A DNA stretch of 64,000 nucleotides from Sycobia sp. Sy_11 (lineage: Eukaryota; Arthropoda; Insecta; Hymenoptera; Epichrysomallidae): positions 6,387,501 through 6,451,500 of the forward strand of contig JACCIC010000002.1 in assembly GCA_018907035.1 (NCBI GenBank), read 5' to 3'. This document shows, in pieces, positions 24,961 to 36,560 of this stretch (position 1 is the first letter of the stretch; every line of letters begins with the position of its first letter). A model generated the notes under the pieces. It did not search any database. It had not been told where the DNA came from and saw only the letters and a program-made list of their open reading frames with translations. A program made the position numbers and the translations under genes.

Positions 24961-25486
24961 GGGACAATTTGTCTATGAAAAAAATAAAAGAACTGAACAT
25001 TTTTCCTACACAGGAGTGGAGCACTCGCTATCCTTGTGCTTTATTTAGTTTTTTCTTTTCGATACTCTTTAATTGGCGCGTGCATGTGTGCGTGCTTGCG
25101 TGTGTGTATGTAGTAATTTCACTAATAATCCGTCGAACTTTAATAATATGTATTCGCAATTTTAATAAATGGAGAATTAAAAAAAAAAAACTAATTTCTC
25201 GACCAATATATCCCGGCTGTGTAATTGATTTTTCCGCACAGCTGGCGCACACCGACAACGGCTCAATTACATTATCATTTTACTATACTGTGGATCGGAT
25301 TGTTAGCGATTAACGATTAACGTATTCGATCTTGAAGGCCCGCCTTAAAAAGTAGCTGTGAAACTAAAATCCGCATGATGCAACGTAATTCTACTTTGCC
25401 ATTGTGTGCGTACCCCCCCCCCCCTCGGCCTCTGCGGGAATATTTCTATAAATCATATATACAACAGAAATAGTGTGAACCCGCAC

Positions 25487-25488
<2 letters not shown>

Positions 25489-25531
<43 letters not shown>
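25489..25531. repeat. (TA)n microsatellite
   Basis: 43 bp, preceded at 25413-25424 by a run of 12 C. Confidence 0.96.
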
Positions 25532-25538
<7 letters not shown>

Positions 25539-25655
25539 CATATACGCAGAGATAATTAAATAATCCCAGGGATATCTCTCCTCTCTGCTGGAGGGATTTG
25601 CATTTGCTTCGAGAAAATCACTAATTGCCCCTGCGCGAAACCGCGAGTTATAAAT

Positions 25656-25724
25656 GTCGTGTGTGTGTGTGTGTGCGTGCGTGCGTGGTGTGTGTGCGTG
25701 CGTGCGTGCGTGTGTGCGTGTGTG
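25656..25724. repeat. (GT)n/(GCGT)n microsatellite
   Basis: GT units interspersed with GCGT tetramers (GTGCGTGCGTGCGTG). Confidence 0.93.
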
Positions 25725-26073
25725 GAAATAAAAAAGGATTGGTTGAATTTATAAATTAATTTATTGCGTTTCCCGATAAAATTGGTAAGCCATGACATAA
25801 CGCAGTTAATCATTACCATATCTTTAGTTGCCATTTAATTTGTAAGGTTCATATGTACGAAATTAGGTGGAAGTTCCCGTAGGTCGGACAATTCATTATA
25901 TGTTTTTTCTCTTATATAGATACATTTGTGCTCTTCTTCCGATGAGATTAAAAGTCTTCAAGGTAATATTTGATTCCTCTAAAAAGCGCGTATGGATCCT
26001 AATACTAACTTATTAATGTCTACAGAATTGTTAAACTATTTGTGAGTAGGTAATGGTAAAAACAGGGGCGTTG

Positions 26074-26112
26074 TTACTACTTTCAGCAGGTACCCTTACT
26101 ACTTTTAGCAGG
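26074..26112 (+). repeat. Small direct repeat
   Basis: TTACTACTTTCAGCAGG (26074-26090) is repeated with one substitution at 26096-26112, a 22-bp period. Confidence 0.75.
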
Positions 26113-26710
26113 CGAAACATTTAAATAACAGAATCACGAAGAATCGTTATTTTCTTAGTTTTATCACGTATTTTTGATTATCCTTGCTATTAGAATATTC
26201 ATGAAATTGGTAATGGTACAACTTTTTACGAACTTGTGACAGGTATAACTTTATCAAGCCGTGTGATTTCAATATCCAAATACTTCGTTGTATAGTCGTT
26301 ATCTTTTGTTACTCAACCAATAAAGCCTCGCTAACATTTATCAATTCTTTTATTTTTTTTTTCGTGTATGTTATGTAAAGCTCGTGGTAAGGCTTACATC
26401 GCTCTCGGACGGAAAAACGTTCGGGGCCGGAAAATCGTGCGGGAAATCTACATGGATGACATAATTATACGCGCGCGCGTGTGTGTGTACCAACGGGAGT
26501 GCATATAGCCAAGGCGTCCCGCGCCTGCGGAAAAGAAGAAGTATAAGAGGAGAGGACGAAGAAGAAGCAGGGAGGACGAGGAAGAAGAGGAGGAAAAAAA
26601 CCGAACGGGCGTTCAAGGTCGAGCGCGCTATTATCGCCGTAACGTACCGCGGGTTGCGCGCGCGCACGTTGCGAAAAGTTGAAACTGATGGCTCGAATGC
26701 CGTCATATAC

Positions 26711-27204
26711 CGGGTGTCCTAGAATTAATTAGACAGATTACCATGACTGTATAGATTGTAGAAATGTCAATACAATAATAAAATTTACTTTAAGTAACTT
26801 GTTGTTAGTTTTCGTGTTATTAACCAGTGTTTAATAGCCAATCAAAAACGCAGCACTAGGATTTTCGGCCAAGAGGCTGGAACTAGAAAATGCAGGCGGT
26901 GACTCTCGTGGACTCGGAAAGAAATGGGCGGAAACGAACAGCGATTGGGTGTTTTTTTTTTCGATAGCGAGAAAACTGATTATGGTGAAAAAGTGAGAGA
27001 GGTGTCGAGAGAGGCGTACGTTCGGTCCTTCGTAGCATCTGGTTGCGTCGATATTGATAGACCTAGGCCGAGTACTCCGGGCATCAAATTGTACATACAG
27101 CTCTGCCTAAGAAAACAAACATCGATTTCAGTCCGTGTAGTTTTTATACACACACCATGGCGGGCATGGAAAGAAAATGCGAAAAACGGATGTTTCATAT
27201 TTCT

Positions 27205-27256
<52 letters not shown>

Positions 27257-27563
27257 CAGTTTTAAGTATACGAAAGAGTGGATCGATGAACGCACTATCA
27301 TAACCATTCTCGCTCTTGAAAAAATACAATGAATGCTCGATTCCTCCCTTTTTCTACCGAGACCGCGAGAGTCTCCGACTGCATTTTCTAGTTCCAGCCT
27401 CTTGATAGAAAATCTAAATCCTGCGTTCTTGATTGGCTATTAAACATTGGTTAATAAATCGAAAACTATGAACAAGTTACTACAAGTTAATTTTATTATT
27501 GCACTTACATTCCCATAATCTATGCAGATATGGTAATCTGTCTAATTAATTCTGAGACACCCG
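26711..27563. mobile_element. Long-TIR non-autonomous DNA transposon, 853 bp
   Basis: The ends are inverted repeats of about 220 bp (26711-26931 and 27343-27563), roughly 80-85% identical by eye. The outer ends begin CGGGTGTC and continue AGAATTAATTAGACAGATTA. Deeper matches include TTTAATAGCCAATCAA and AGAGGCTGGAACTAGAAAAT. The flanks carry a perfect 6-bp duplication ATATAC (26705-26710 and 27564-27569). The interior, about 410 bp, contains a 46 bp CT tract and no transposase remnant. A 6-bp duplication is unusual for the common mariner, hAT and piggyBac groups; the superfamily is unassigned. Confidence 0.88.
27209..27254. repeat. (CT)n microsatellite inside the transposon
   Basis: 46 bp of pure CT within the interior of the 853 bp inverted-repeat element. 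Confidence 0.97.
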
Positions 27564-27930
27564 ATATACGTGTACACACACGCGCGCGCGTTGTATTGCA
27601 TAAATACACAATTGTGCAGCTCGAAAAATTCTATCCTATATATAATAAATCGCTATAGACGACCACTCCCGTCCCATTGCCCTCCCCCCGTCTTCTATCG
27701 CGCACCGCAACCGTCTCTCGCGCTTCTTCCGGCCGTAGCACGGGATTATATACACTTTTCTGTTTTCCGAAAAATCATAAACGTCGTGAGTTTGTGACAA
27801 AGAGACGTATGGATGGTGGGAGTGGTGTAGGAGAAGAGGAGCGCCACCAACAGCTATTGCCATTGCCACAGTCGATATTGCCCGAAGGCCATGGGAATCA
27901 CAGTTATGGCGGTCACACCGCGATATGCAA

Positions 27931-27995
27931 GAGAGAGAAAGAGAGAGAGTGAGAGAGAGAGAGAGAGAGAGAGGAGAGCGGGGAGAGGGAGAGAG
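27931..27995. repeat. (GA)n-rich purine tract
   Basis: GA interrupted by GAAA, GTGA and GGGAGA, on the + strand, unlike most tracts here. Opposite-strand and same-strand Arg-Glu frames are artefacts. Confidence 0.93.
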
Positions 27996-28261
27996 TGCGC
28001 GCTCGATTACGATCCCTGCCTGGTGTTCTTTTCTTTTCGTATTTATTTTTTTCCTTCCTCGCCGCAGCCGGCACTTGGCTTTTCGTACCTCTGGAAAAAG
28101 TTCGATTTCATTTTTCTGCTCTCTGCGGGAATATAAATGTACCGTTAAAATTACCTTCGGCGCTACAGCAGCATCGCTGCCGCGATCGGCAGAAATGATT
28201 AGCCTACTTTCGCGCGCGCAAGCAAGCGAAGTTCACTTACATCTTCATTTTGAAAGGGAGC

Positions 28262-28263
<2 letters not shown>

Positions 28264-28326
<63 letters not shown>
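28264..28326. repeat. (GA)n microsatellite
   Basis: 63 bp of pure GA. Confidence 0.98.
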
Positions 28327-28331
<5 letters not shown>

Positions 28332-28408
28332 TCCCAACGCCCCGGACGCGGCAAGGATTTATTATGCGCGGATGATCGGGTGTATTGCGCTCGGCAATCC
28401 CGATACAT

Positions 28409-28412
<4 letters not shown>

Positions 28413-28448
<36 letters not shown>

Positions 28449-28452
28449 CGCG
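28413..28452. repeat. (GT)n(CG)n compound, potential Z-DNA
   Basis: 28 bp GT followed directly by 12 bp CG. The strict purine-pyrimidine alternation is the classical Z-DNA-prone composition. Confidence 0.95.
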
Positions 28453-28627
28453 CCCGCGTACGTAAAGCTGTAAATGCTTAAACAATTTGCCGGATTGTTA
28501 AGTAAAGGGGGCGCGAAGACCTGGTGTTTTATTTTCCACTTCAGCGGAGTGCAGATCCCGAAAGTGGGTGGAGCCTAGCGCACTGAAATTTATACACCGA
28601 TATTGGCAATGAAAACTTCATCTCGTG

Positions 28628-28690
28628 CACAAGGGCGCCATCAAATGAATAGTAAAATAGCTAGCAAATTATACAGATAATGTGAAATAC
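28628..28690 (+). repeat. Dispersed short repeat, GGGCGCCA type
   Basis: AAGGGCGCCATCAAATGAATA and then TATACAGATAAT are shared, in the same order, with 63352-63430. Part of the family listed at 15970 and 52950. Confidence 0.5.
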
Positions 28691-29089
28691 CATTTTAAAT
28701 TATGAGAGCTCATAATGAAAGTTGAAAAAGTTACTGTCCACGGTGAATTCGTGATTAATAAACTTTATTCTGAAAACATGAATGTGAATAGTCGCTATCT
28801 AGATGATTTTGTAAGAACTTAGTAGAACTTAGAAATTAGACTTTAGTAGACTTTTTAGCGTTTAGATGACTTTGTTAGAACGATCTGTTAGCCAGAATGT
28901 TTCTTCAGACTTTCTGCTGTAACTACTCTTCTGAAGACATATTAAGTAATATCGTTGTTGAGATTCATATGTTCCAACTTCGCTCTGTGGTGTTATTCAG
29001 ACCCCATTTGAACGAGGTATTACGTTCACGTGGCATCTTTGAAAATAGATCTGGTCAGTAAGTCTTTAGTTGTATACTTACGTTGTGTA

Positions 29090-29355
29090 CAAAGTGTGTC
29101 CTAAAAGTTGTAAGAGTACAAGTATAAAATTCATACTTCTTGCGCCATTTTCATGCAACTTGGATCATTAGTTGCTATAACCTTCCTCTACCTCTATACA
29201 AAGTGTCAAGTTCATCGGATTCAATAGAGCTGAACAGTAGTAGTTGTGTATTACTTATAATGAATCTTATTTGAATAAAAAGTTTGTTGAAAACATTTAA
29301 TACATTTATTGCGTCTTTTGTACCCCTAGTCTTAAAACTTTTGGGACACACTGTG
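29090..29355. mobile_element. Mariner/Tc1-type MITE, 266 bp
   Basis: Flanked by TA on both sides (29088-29089 and 29356-29357). The right end read inward is CACAGTGTGTCCCAAAAGTT and the left end is CAAAGTGTGTCCTAAAAGTT. The inverted similarity continues for about 30 bp (TTAAGACTA / GTAAGAGTA, then GTACAA). The interior has no reading frame. Length, TA duplication and TGTGTCC ends fit a non-autonomous mariner-derived element; family assignment is inference. Confidence 0.8.
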
Positions 29356-29972
29356 TAATAACCTTTTATTATACAAACATTTTTTAGCTATTACTACTAC
29401 TTTAATTTAAGATCAATTCAATCAGACTTGTTTTCAATTATTTGTTTATTAATGATTAATTTCATATTGTATATACAAAGATTAGAATAGATATATCTAT
29501 TCAAAATTTTAGATTGTGTACATATGACAGTGATAAATACACTATAATAATATATAATATATAATAATATATAATAATACACTATAAGAACATTATAAAT
29601 AGTAGATTAAGATTAGTGTAACAACATTGCAGAACTGTACGTATGAGATGGCAGATTTGAGTCGCTTATGAAATTGATTATGCATTCATTATTTCATTGA
29701 GAGTTTTAATTAGATTTTGATTAACTTGAAGTTTGTCCTCTCTTATGTCCATTTCGAGTAATCAATCAAAATATGTTTTATTTTTGATCGAATAGATTTG
29801 TAGTTTGGTGAGTATAGCTAGAGATCTATTACATTGACTTTGTTTAATCTGAGTTTAGTAACCGTAAATTTGGCTTAATCTATCAAACTTTTTTCCTGTT
29901 ATTCTAAACTACCCAGATATCATTCCATCGTTCTTTCTATGAACACTTGTTTTCCTGCAGGTTGAGAAAGCT

Positions 29973-30101
29973 ATGCTTGGTTTGTTTATTCTAATTTTCT
30001 ACTTGGTGTCTGCTTCTCAGATTCATCAATGCTCCAACAGATTTTTCACTTTTGACGGGATACGAGGAATAACTATTGCCGCGAGCACGAATGGAAGATG
30101 A
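29973..30101 (+). CDS. Very weak candidate: 42-codon ORF with a signal-peptide-like start
   Basis: Starts ATG at 29973 and reads MLGLFILIFYLVSASQ, a hydrophobic stretch followed by a plausible cleavage context, then a hydrophilic tail to a TGA at 30099-30101. TTTTCCTGCAG immediately upstream (29950-29960) resembles a splice acceptor. A frame this short is fully compatible with chance and I recognise no family. Listed only because the composition differs from the repeat-derived frames. Confidence 0.08.
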   Translation: MLGLFILIFYLVSASQIHQCSNRFFTFDGIRGITIAASTNGR

Positions 30102-32830
30102 TTATATTAAATCTGACTTTCTGAAAGTAGGGTTCTACTTAAAAAAACTTCTACGAGAGAACTTTTCTAGTTTTCTTTATAAATCGCAATTTCCTTGTTC
30201 CCTTCGGGCTCGGCAGACTCGAAGCATGAGCGTCTTCGTGAAAATATACTGCATTTGTAGAAATAAGCAGGCTACATTGAAGCTTATCGCAAAATCGCGC
30301 ACCCATAGTTCAACTTTAATGCCAAGCGTCGTTCGGGCAAACGCAAACGGAACACGATATACAGATATATCGATCACCATATTTCTGTATAATTATATAC
30401 GGGCGATTCTTCGAGCCTTCAGAATAGTCCTATATCTCGGCTGTTTCCTTTCCCGATGCAGGCACGATTTATCTCGTTAGTATTCGTCCATATATATTAA
30501 TACATATAGACTAATCGTCTTAAATACCCGCAGGGCGAGCTGGATGTATATGTGGGATTGCGTATAGGTAGGCAATGGAAAAAAGTAACGTTAATTTGAA
30601 TTTATTTTTCATTTTTCTAATAGATTTGATAGATTTTCTTCTGGATTGAAAGTAGAATACCAGAAGTGAGAGGTATAACTGGTTGTTCGTGGATTCTCAG
30701 TTCCAATCGTTTTGATTATGATACTAATTTTTGTAGAAACTCAAGTAGCCTATTGGAATTGAAACGAACTGCATCTGAATGTAGAGGATCCCATTTTCAT
30801 CCATTCACTGTGATTGGTCAATTTTTTCTCTTTCTTTCTGCCGAGTTCTCTTCCACAATTATCGAAGCCAATAACATTGCATGGTTTTTCTGTCTAGTCT
30901 CTCGTCACTTTGTCTTATTTTTGCCTCTTCTTTTTGGATATATGACTTTGGGGGCATCTGCTGATCCTCCGCGCCGGTGAAGATAGTGCGGGACAATTTG
31001 CCTTTTCTGTAAAAAATTTTGTAAATTTTTACTGAGCCATATCCGTGTACACTAGCTAATAAAGTCATATTAGGTAATAAAAAATTCATATTTGATATAC
31101 AAATTTGTAGATTTCTATGGCAAAAGGAAACCAATGAGAAAGTAGGATATTACGATTATTTTAATAGGGTATTACAATTATAATCAACATATGAAAACTA
31201 TACTTTTAAAACACTACGAGTCTATTGGAAATATAACACTTGAGCCAAATATTATATTTCAAATGTATTACAAATATGATTTGAGGTTAACAAATTGAAT
31301 GGTGCTCAAAATTATTTCTTTTAAAGATGCCGTCTTATTTTATTTCAGCTGTGCTCTAGTTCAAAGGGATTTTTTTCTACTTAAATTATATTTATTTATA
31401 TCTCCAACATATCGCAATATAGTTTCATAATTATTATAGATTCTGAACTTATTTTGAAGTATCATGAAGCATAGGTGAACACCCAATTGATAGAAGTAAA
31501 TGAGAACGACTGAGGGTTTTATAATTTCTTAACTCGTGACCAACTCGAGTGCATTGCCTATGAATCTGTGTTTCTCGGCACAATACGGAAAATAGTATAT
31601 TGGATAAATATATAATAATCATAATATTTTCCTATATTATAATCTTTCTAATGCCTATTTAAATTTTGTACGTATCTCTATATGTAGGCATCGTCATGAC
31701 AATTAATTATAAATTATAATAATAACAATTTTAATAAAAATATTAATTATAGTATATATTTCTGGCATGTTCTAACAAATCTTATGTAATATATACGTGT
31801 ATGATTCGTTAAATCTTCTGAAAGTTTATCTCGCAAAAAATTTGAAAGAGATATCTTTTTGGTATCGTTGGAATTCGTCGATGTTCAATTCATTCAGCTG
31901 TAAATGTTCAAAAAAAAAGAAGAAATTAATGCGATGTAGATTATGAAATTTATTTTCAATGTGCAAATTAAATATAATTTCTTTTACATAGAATTTAAGG
32001 AACTATAGTAGCCTGAAATTAATGAATGATAATATAATACTTTATTCATTAAATGTATATGTACTTTTATTTCATTAATCTTTAAACAAGTTCTGTTTTG
32101 AAACTGGAACATTAAATGAAATGTCAATTATATCAGATTTTCTTCCAGTGTATCCAGATTAAATTCTGTATTCCATTCACGATTAAATTCTGTTTTATTC
32201 CATTCACGAATCTTTGAGGTACAGATCGAAATTTCTAAATCATAATATAAATTTCTACCTTGAACATAATTATTCTGTAACTACAAAATTATTTATTATA
32301 TTAATAAATTAATAATTTCTAAGCTATATATCTTAGATTCAATTTAAATAATGAAAAATGAAGGGAATTTCTCAATTAAAATGAAAAGTCTTTCTTGATA
32401 AGCGAATTCAATCTGTAGTTTCGAGTGCCTTATGGACATATTTCGGAATTGCACTTTTTTATACTATAAATATTTTTTATACATTTTTATAATATAGATA
32501 TGAATCTACCTGCGAAATTTTGGATAAGGACTTTCGAAAAAAAGATTAGAATAGGAAAAGAAAAATTAGGCTTTGACCACCTCAGCACATTAGTTAGTAA
32601 AGTTAATCAAAATTATTTAAACGTGTTATAAAATTTAATAAATTTTATACATAAATTAAATAATTTTTTATTGATTTAACTTTCAATAAATAAATATAAA
32701 AAAATCTTCTATTCTCTAAAAACTTGGATGTAAGATCGAATAAACGTAAAAAGATAGGAAGAATATGCAGTGATCAAATGCGAAAACCAACAATTTGACT
32801 GATGGGACATTTGACATTTCCCTCTCTGTC

Positions 32831-32834
<4 letters not shown>

Positions 32835-32885
<51 letters not shown>
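32835..32885. repeat. (CT)n microsatellite
   Basis: 51 bp of CT, with further interrupted CT to about 32907. Confidence 0.97.
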
Positions 32886-32890
<5 letters not shown>

Positions 32891-32999
32891 CCTCTCTCCC
32901 CCTCTTTCCTTGCAACACCTTAATTGAAGAAAACTTAGAAACGCATTTTTGAGCTGATTAGCGAGGAGCTAATTCAATCAATGGCGCAGAGTACAGTGT

Positions 33000-33480
33000 A
33001 CATTCGTTATAGTAAATTTATACCACTTAAGTCGTATAGATCGCGCCCTCCTCGCTCATTTACTTTACGCGCGTGCTAGAATTAATGCCGTATTATGCAA
33101 TGTAATGCGTGTGTGCTTATGTACACACGGTATAAAGACGTGGTAGGAGCCAATATTATACGGTACGCATGCGCATGCGTGTCCGTGTCCATGCGTTAAT
33201 TTACGAAGTAATAATGCGCCTGTTTTTTTTTTTTTTTTTTTTTTATATTGACAGAACGATGTATGAAAATGAACTTCAGGGCGGGGCGAGGTGCGAAAAT
33301 TTTTAGCACTTTCGGAGATAAAAGACACGTACAAGGGACTGATTTCGAACCGCCGCTCGAGCGATATGGAAGAATATTGAACAAACGAACGTCGATTAAA
33401 GCTTTTAATAAAGCACGCGAGCAAACAAAGTTTTTTTTATTGCCTTTTAACACTTTTAACATTGTATAATATGACAGAGA
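33000..33480. other. GC-elevated block with a palindromic GCATGC site
   Basis: Contains the perfect 16-bp palindrome ACGCATGCGCATGCGT (33165-33180), a T22 run (33223-33244) and CpG-rich flanks. No coding signal. The frames on both strands lack domains and one reads through the poly-T. Confidence 0.4.
33165..33180. promoter_or_regulatory. NRF1/erect-wing-like palindromic site
   Basis: TGCGCATGCG within the 16-bp palindrome is close to the NRF1 consensus (YGCGCAYGCGCR) bound in insects by the Erect wing protein. Sequence match only; no promoter was identified next to it. Confidence 0.25.
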
Positions 33481-33716
33481 CTTAGATCGTGTATATATAT
33501 ATATAGTATGTAAAGTCGTGCGAATGAATCTCTATTAACTCAATAACTGCCCGTGGTGTATAGTATAATGATTTTTATTCCCCTCCAAGGTTTCGGAGGC
33601 GAAAAATTTTTCCATAGTAATGTACTTTTATAATATACAAGTAACAATCTAAGAACACTTGGATATTACGCTGTTACGTAACGCGGGTTTGCCTCGGCGT
33701 TGTACCTGCGCCGCGA

Positions 33717-33747
<31 letters not shown>

Positions 33748-33749
33748 TC

Positions 33750-33788
<39 letters not shown>
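33717..33788. repeat. (CT)n microsatellite with CACT interruptions
   Basis: 72 bp, mostly CT, with two CACT interruptions at about 33741 and 33751. The Ser-Leu and Arg-Glu frames across it are artefacts. Confidence 0.97.
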
Positions 33789-33798
<10 letters not shown>

Positions 33799-34800
33799 CG
33801 CTCTTTGTCTATTCCTCTGCTCGTTCGCAGCTAATGCGGTTGTTACAGCTTTTATTTCCAATCTTGAAAACTGCAATATTTTTCTCGATACATGATAGGA
33901 TTCTACAGTTACGTTGAACGTTTCATATTTGAATGCTTTTGATGAGATATGTCTTCGCCATATTTAAATAGTAAATATGCTCTGTAAAGTTAAGTCAATA
34001 AAATTTTCACTTTTTTGCTCAGTGGGTGCTCAAATTTGGGAGTAAAAATCTGTGATTGAAAAAAAAAAATGAATCTCCTCTAAATGTTCATTTAGACCCG
34101 ATGTACCCAATTATAAAGCCTGATCTTATCAAGGCGAGCGAGTAGGCAAAGTTAATATCGACATAGAATTTTCACGCGAACTGTCTAACAAGCGCAACAG
34201 TTATAAATAAGGATTCCATCGGCACGCAATTGAATAATTAAGTTAATAAGATTAACTGAATTTTTGCACGGATAAATTTATACATGTGTATTGTATATAC
34301 ATCAAAAAAATCTTCAGCCACAAATTATCGAGATACTGTCAGACATTTCGGTGGTAAAAATTTCTCGCCGTTCTTTTTGATTTTTGAATTTTTCAAAGGG
34401 TACAGCTCAATGCATCCATCTTGATTATTTGCAAGATTAAGATCTTTTCAGGGGTGGGGAAGAGCCAAAAAGAAATCCCTCTCCTTTTAGAAAAGTTTTT
34501 GAAAGGCACCGGACAGCAAAGGGTATTTATATATGTATGTGCAGATATGAGTATATATACATGACAGGCTGTAAGTGCAAAAAGTATTGAGAACGGTCAG
34601 TGAAAAAGAAGTCTCCACTTCTCACACACACGCGCGCGCGGGCGCACAGCCTCTCTCTCCTTCTTTGCCCGCAGGACTATGAAGAAGGTCGTCCTGTTAA
34701 AATATATAATCGAGAATGGCGCGTTGAGAGAACCGCTGGTACGGTATAACCGCTGCGGCTTCAGTCTCTCCATTGCCTTTTTTATTGTCATATTTTAGCG

Positions 34801-34832
<32 letters not shown>

Positions 34833-34887
34833 CCTCTCTCTTTCTCTGCCTCACTCTCTATCTCTATCTCTATCTCCCGCTTTGTCT
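34801..34887. repeat. CT-rich imperfect microsatellite
   Basis: CT with CCC, TTT, TGCC and TATCTC interruptions, including a short CTCTAT series at the right end. Confidence 0.92.
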
Positions 34888-35589
34888 CTCGACTCCCTTT
34901 CATGACTTCTGCTATTTAATTTTTTGCGAATCTTCTTTAATTCTTCCTTCCTTTCTTAATTTCTTCTTCCTCTATCAGTCACAATTGTTTCACTGAACGT
35001 TCAGGTTTTTTTTTTTCATTTCCTTGTAAGTTTTTAATCATTCGGCATGGGAACTTCTTCGTTCTCCCACAATTGACGCGTAAACTTTATTTCTTCCCGA
35101 TTGACGAGCGTGAGCTTTTCCGCGGGAGTCAGGGTCGAGCCCTGGGGATGATAAAAACGTATGCGTTAGAAGGGCGAGGGAGAGGATCCGGAGGGAGGGG
35201 AGACCTGCACTTGACAAAACATCTTCCACCCTCAAGAGAGTTATAAAATTACGAAACAGCTGAAAATTTTGAATTTTCGAACCTCTCCTTCTTATTTTAT
35301 TTTTAACAGTGACATAAAGACTTGCCATTTAATTTCTCAAAACGACAGAAGTAGGACGCAAAACGAGATGCAAAGTCATTTTATTCAAATACATTGCTAA
35401 ATCTTTTATGTATATATAGTCTTGCTGGGTAAACTAAAAAAGCTCTTAAGGAAATTAAAGCTGTAAAATTATCCAGCTTTTACGAGCAATTATACATACG
35501 TTATTTACATATTTATATCGGTCTTCTATATACATATATATACGAAATTCCCCTTCATTCTCACGATATCCGCACGATACGTGCGGCAC

Positions 35590-35591
<2 letters not shown>

Positions 35592-35637
<46 letters not shown>
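35592..35637. repeat. (TA)n microsatellite
   Basis: 46 bp; the left flank is GCGGCACGTG. Confidence 0.97.
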
Positions 35638-35639
<2 letters not shown>

Positions 35640-35850
35640 CGTCTTCGATTTTGCAAGATCCAGAGGAGAAAAAAGTATCCGCGCGGGCGCACGAGTGAGC
35701 GAGCGAGCGCGCGCCCGCGCACCATACGAGAGAAGATAAAACTTTTACAGCTTTGCTTTGGAACAAGCGGACGGGATGTATAAATGGGTGGCGGTGGGGT
35801 GGGCCGGCGGCGGGGGAGGGGGTGAGGTTTCTCTCCGCACACGCATTTTA
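35640..35850. other. CpG/GC-rich island between two TA tracts
   Basis: GCGAGCGAGCGCGCGCCCGC at about 35698-35717 and a G-rich stretch at 35786-35822 (runs at 35786-35788, 35796-35799, 35801-35803, 35812-35816, 35818-35822), just short of a canonical quadruplex because one loop is 8 nt. Same arrangement as 17.2 kb: a GC-rich core framed by TA tracts. Confidence 0.45.
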
Positions 35851-35880
35851 ATGTTTCCACAGGCGAGTTTTTTGCGGACT

Positions 35881-35883
<3 letters not shown>

Positions 35884-35925
<42 letters not shown>
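35884..35925. repeat. (TA)n microsatellite
   Basis: 42 bp. Confidence 0.97.
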
Positions 35926-35927
<2 letters not shown>

Positions 35928-36523
35928 TCTATGTGCAACTATATCGCATATAGTTTTCCCAGTGTATATCTCACTTCCTTTTGCATAGGTGTAACAAATA
36001 ATAGACCTGAAGAATTTTTCCAGGATCGCATTGTTATGGAGAAAATCGTATATACAAAAATTGCATTGGGATTTTGTCAATGGAATCACAATGATGACCT
36101 TGACCGTAAGCCCAAGCTTAATTCTGAGCTCCGAGGTCAGTTTTTATTATTATTATTATTTTTTCGTTTCTTTTAAATGGAAACTCCGATATTTTTCATT
36201 CTGGGAATGTGTTGGAAACGAAACATGTGACGTACAGCTACGTATTTGACCTTGGACCATATACTTAACCCCTTGGGATTATTTAAAGTGCAAAGTATAG
36301 CAAATGGATTTCTCCTGAATAGCTTTTTGAAATGGGAAATATTTGAAAATTCGACTTTCGAGGCGTGTCTTTGAAGCAATGAGTGCAGTGAGCCTGGCGA
36401 GAACGTGGGGTTATATTGTCATTTATATAACATGACCATATAGGGTTAGATTAGCGTAAATTCAGTGCATTTCCCATTTCAATGCTCGACTTCCTCGAAA
36501 TCTCCCGTAATTGAACTGCCATA

Positions 36524-36560
36524 TACGCGCGCGCGCGTGTGTGCGTGTGTGTGTGTGTGT
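36524..36560. repeat. (CG)n(GT)n compound
   Basis: CGCGCGCGCGCG followed by GT with one GC interruption. Confidence 0.92.

Larger units (their letters stand above)
28690..33000. other. AT-rich non-coding DNA
   Basis: Low-GC sequence with a direct repeat at 28799-28818/28862-28882 (TTTAGATGACTTTGTTAGAAC-like), a mariner-type MITE at 29090 and a CT tract at 32835. The 134-codon frame at 30076-30480 has no recognisable domain. The tiny frame at 29973-30101 has a hydrophobic, signal-peptide-like start. 31130-32800 shows nothing recognisable. Confidence 0.5.

Noticed and set aside
27925..28473. 182-codon + strand frame rich in Arg-Glu
   Set aside because: Produced by two GA tracts and a GT/CG compound; the non-repetitive middle has no recognisable domain.
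30076..30480. 134-codon + strand frame of ordinary composition
   Set aside because: Not recognisable as any family; starts without a convincing context and overlaps a 67-codon minus-strand frame. Chance is adequate.
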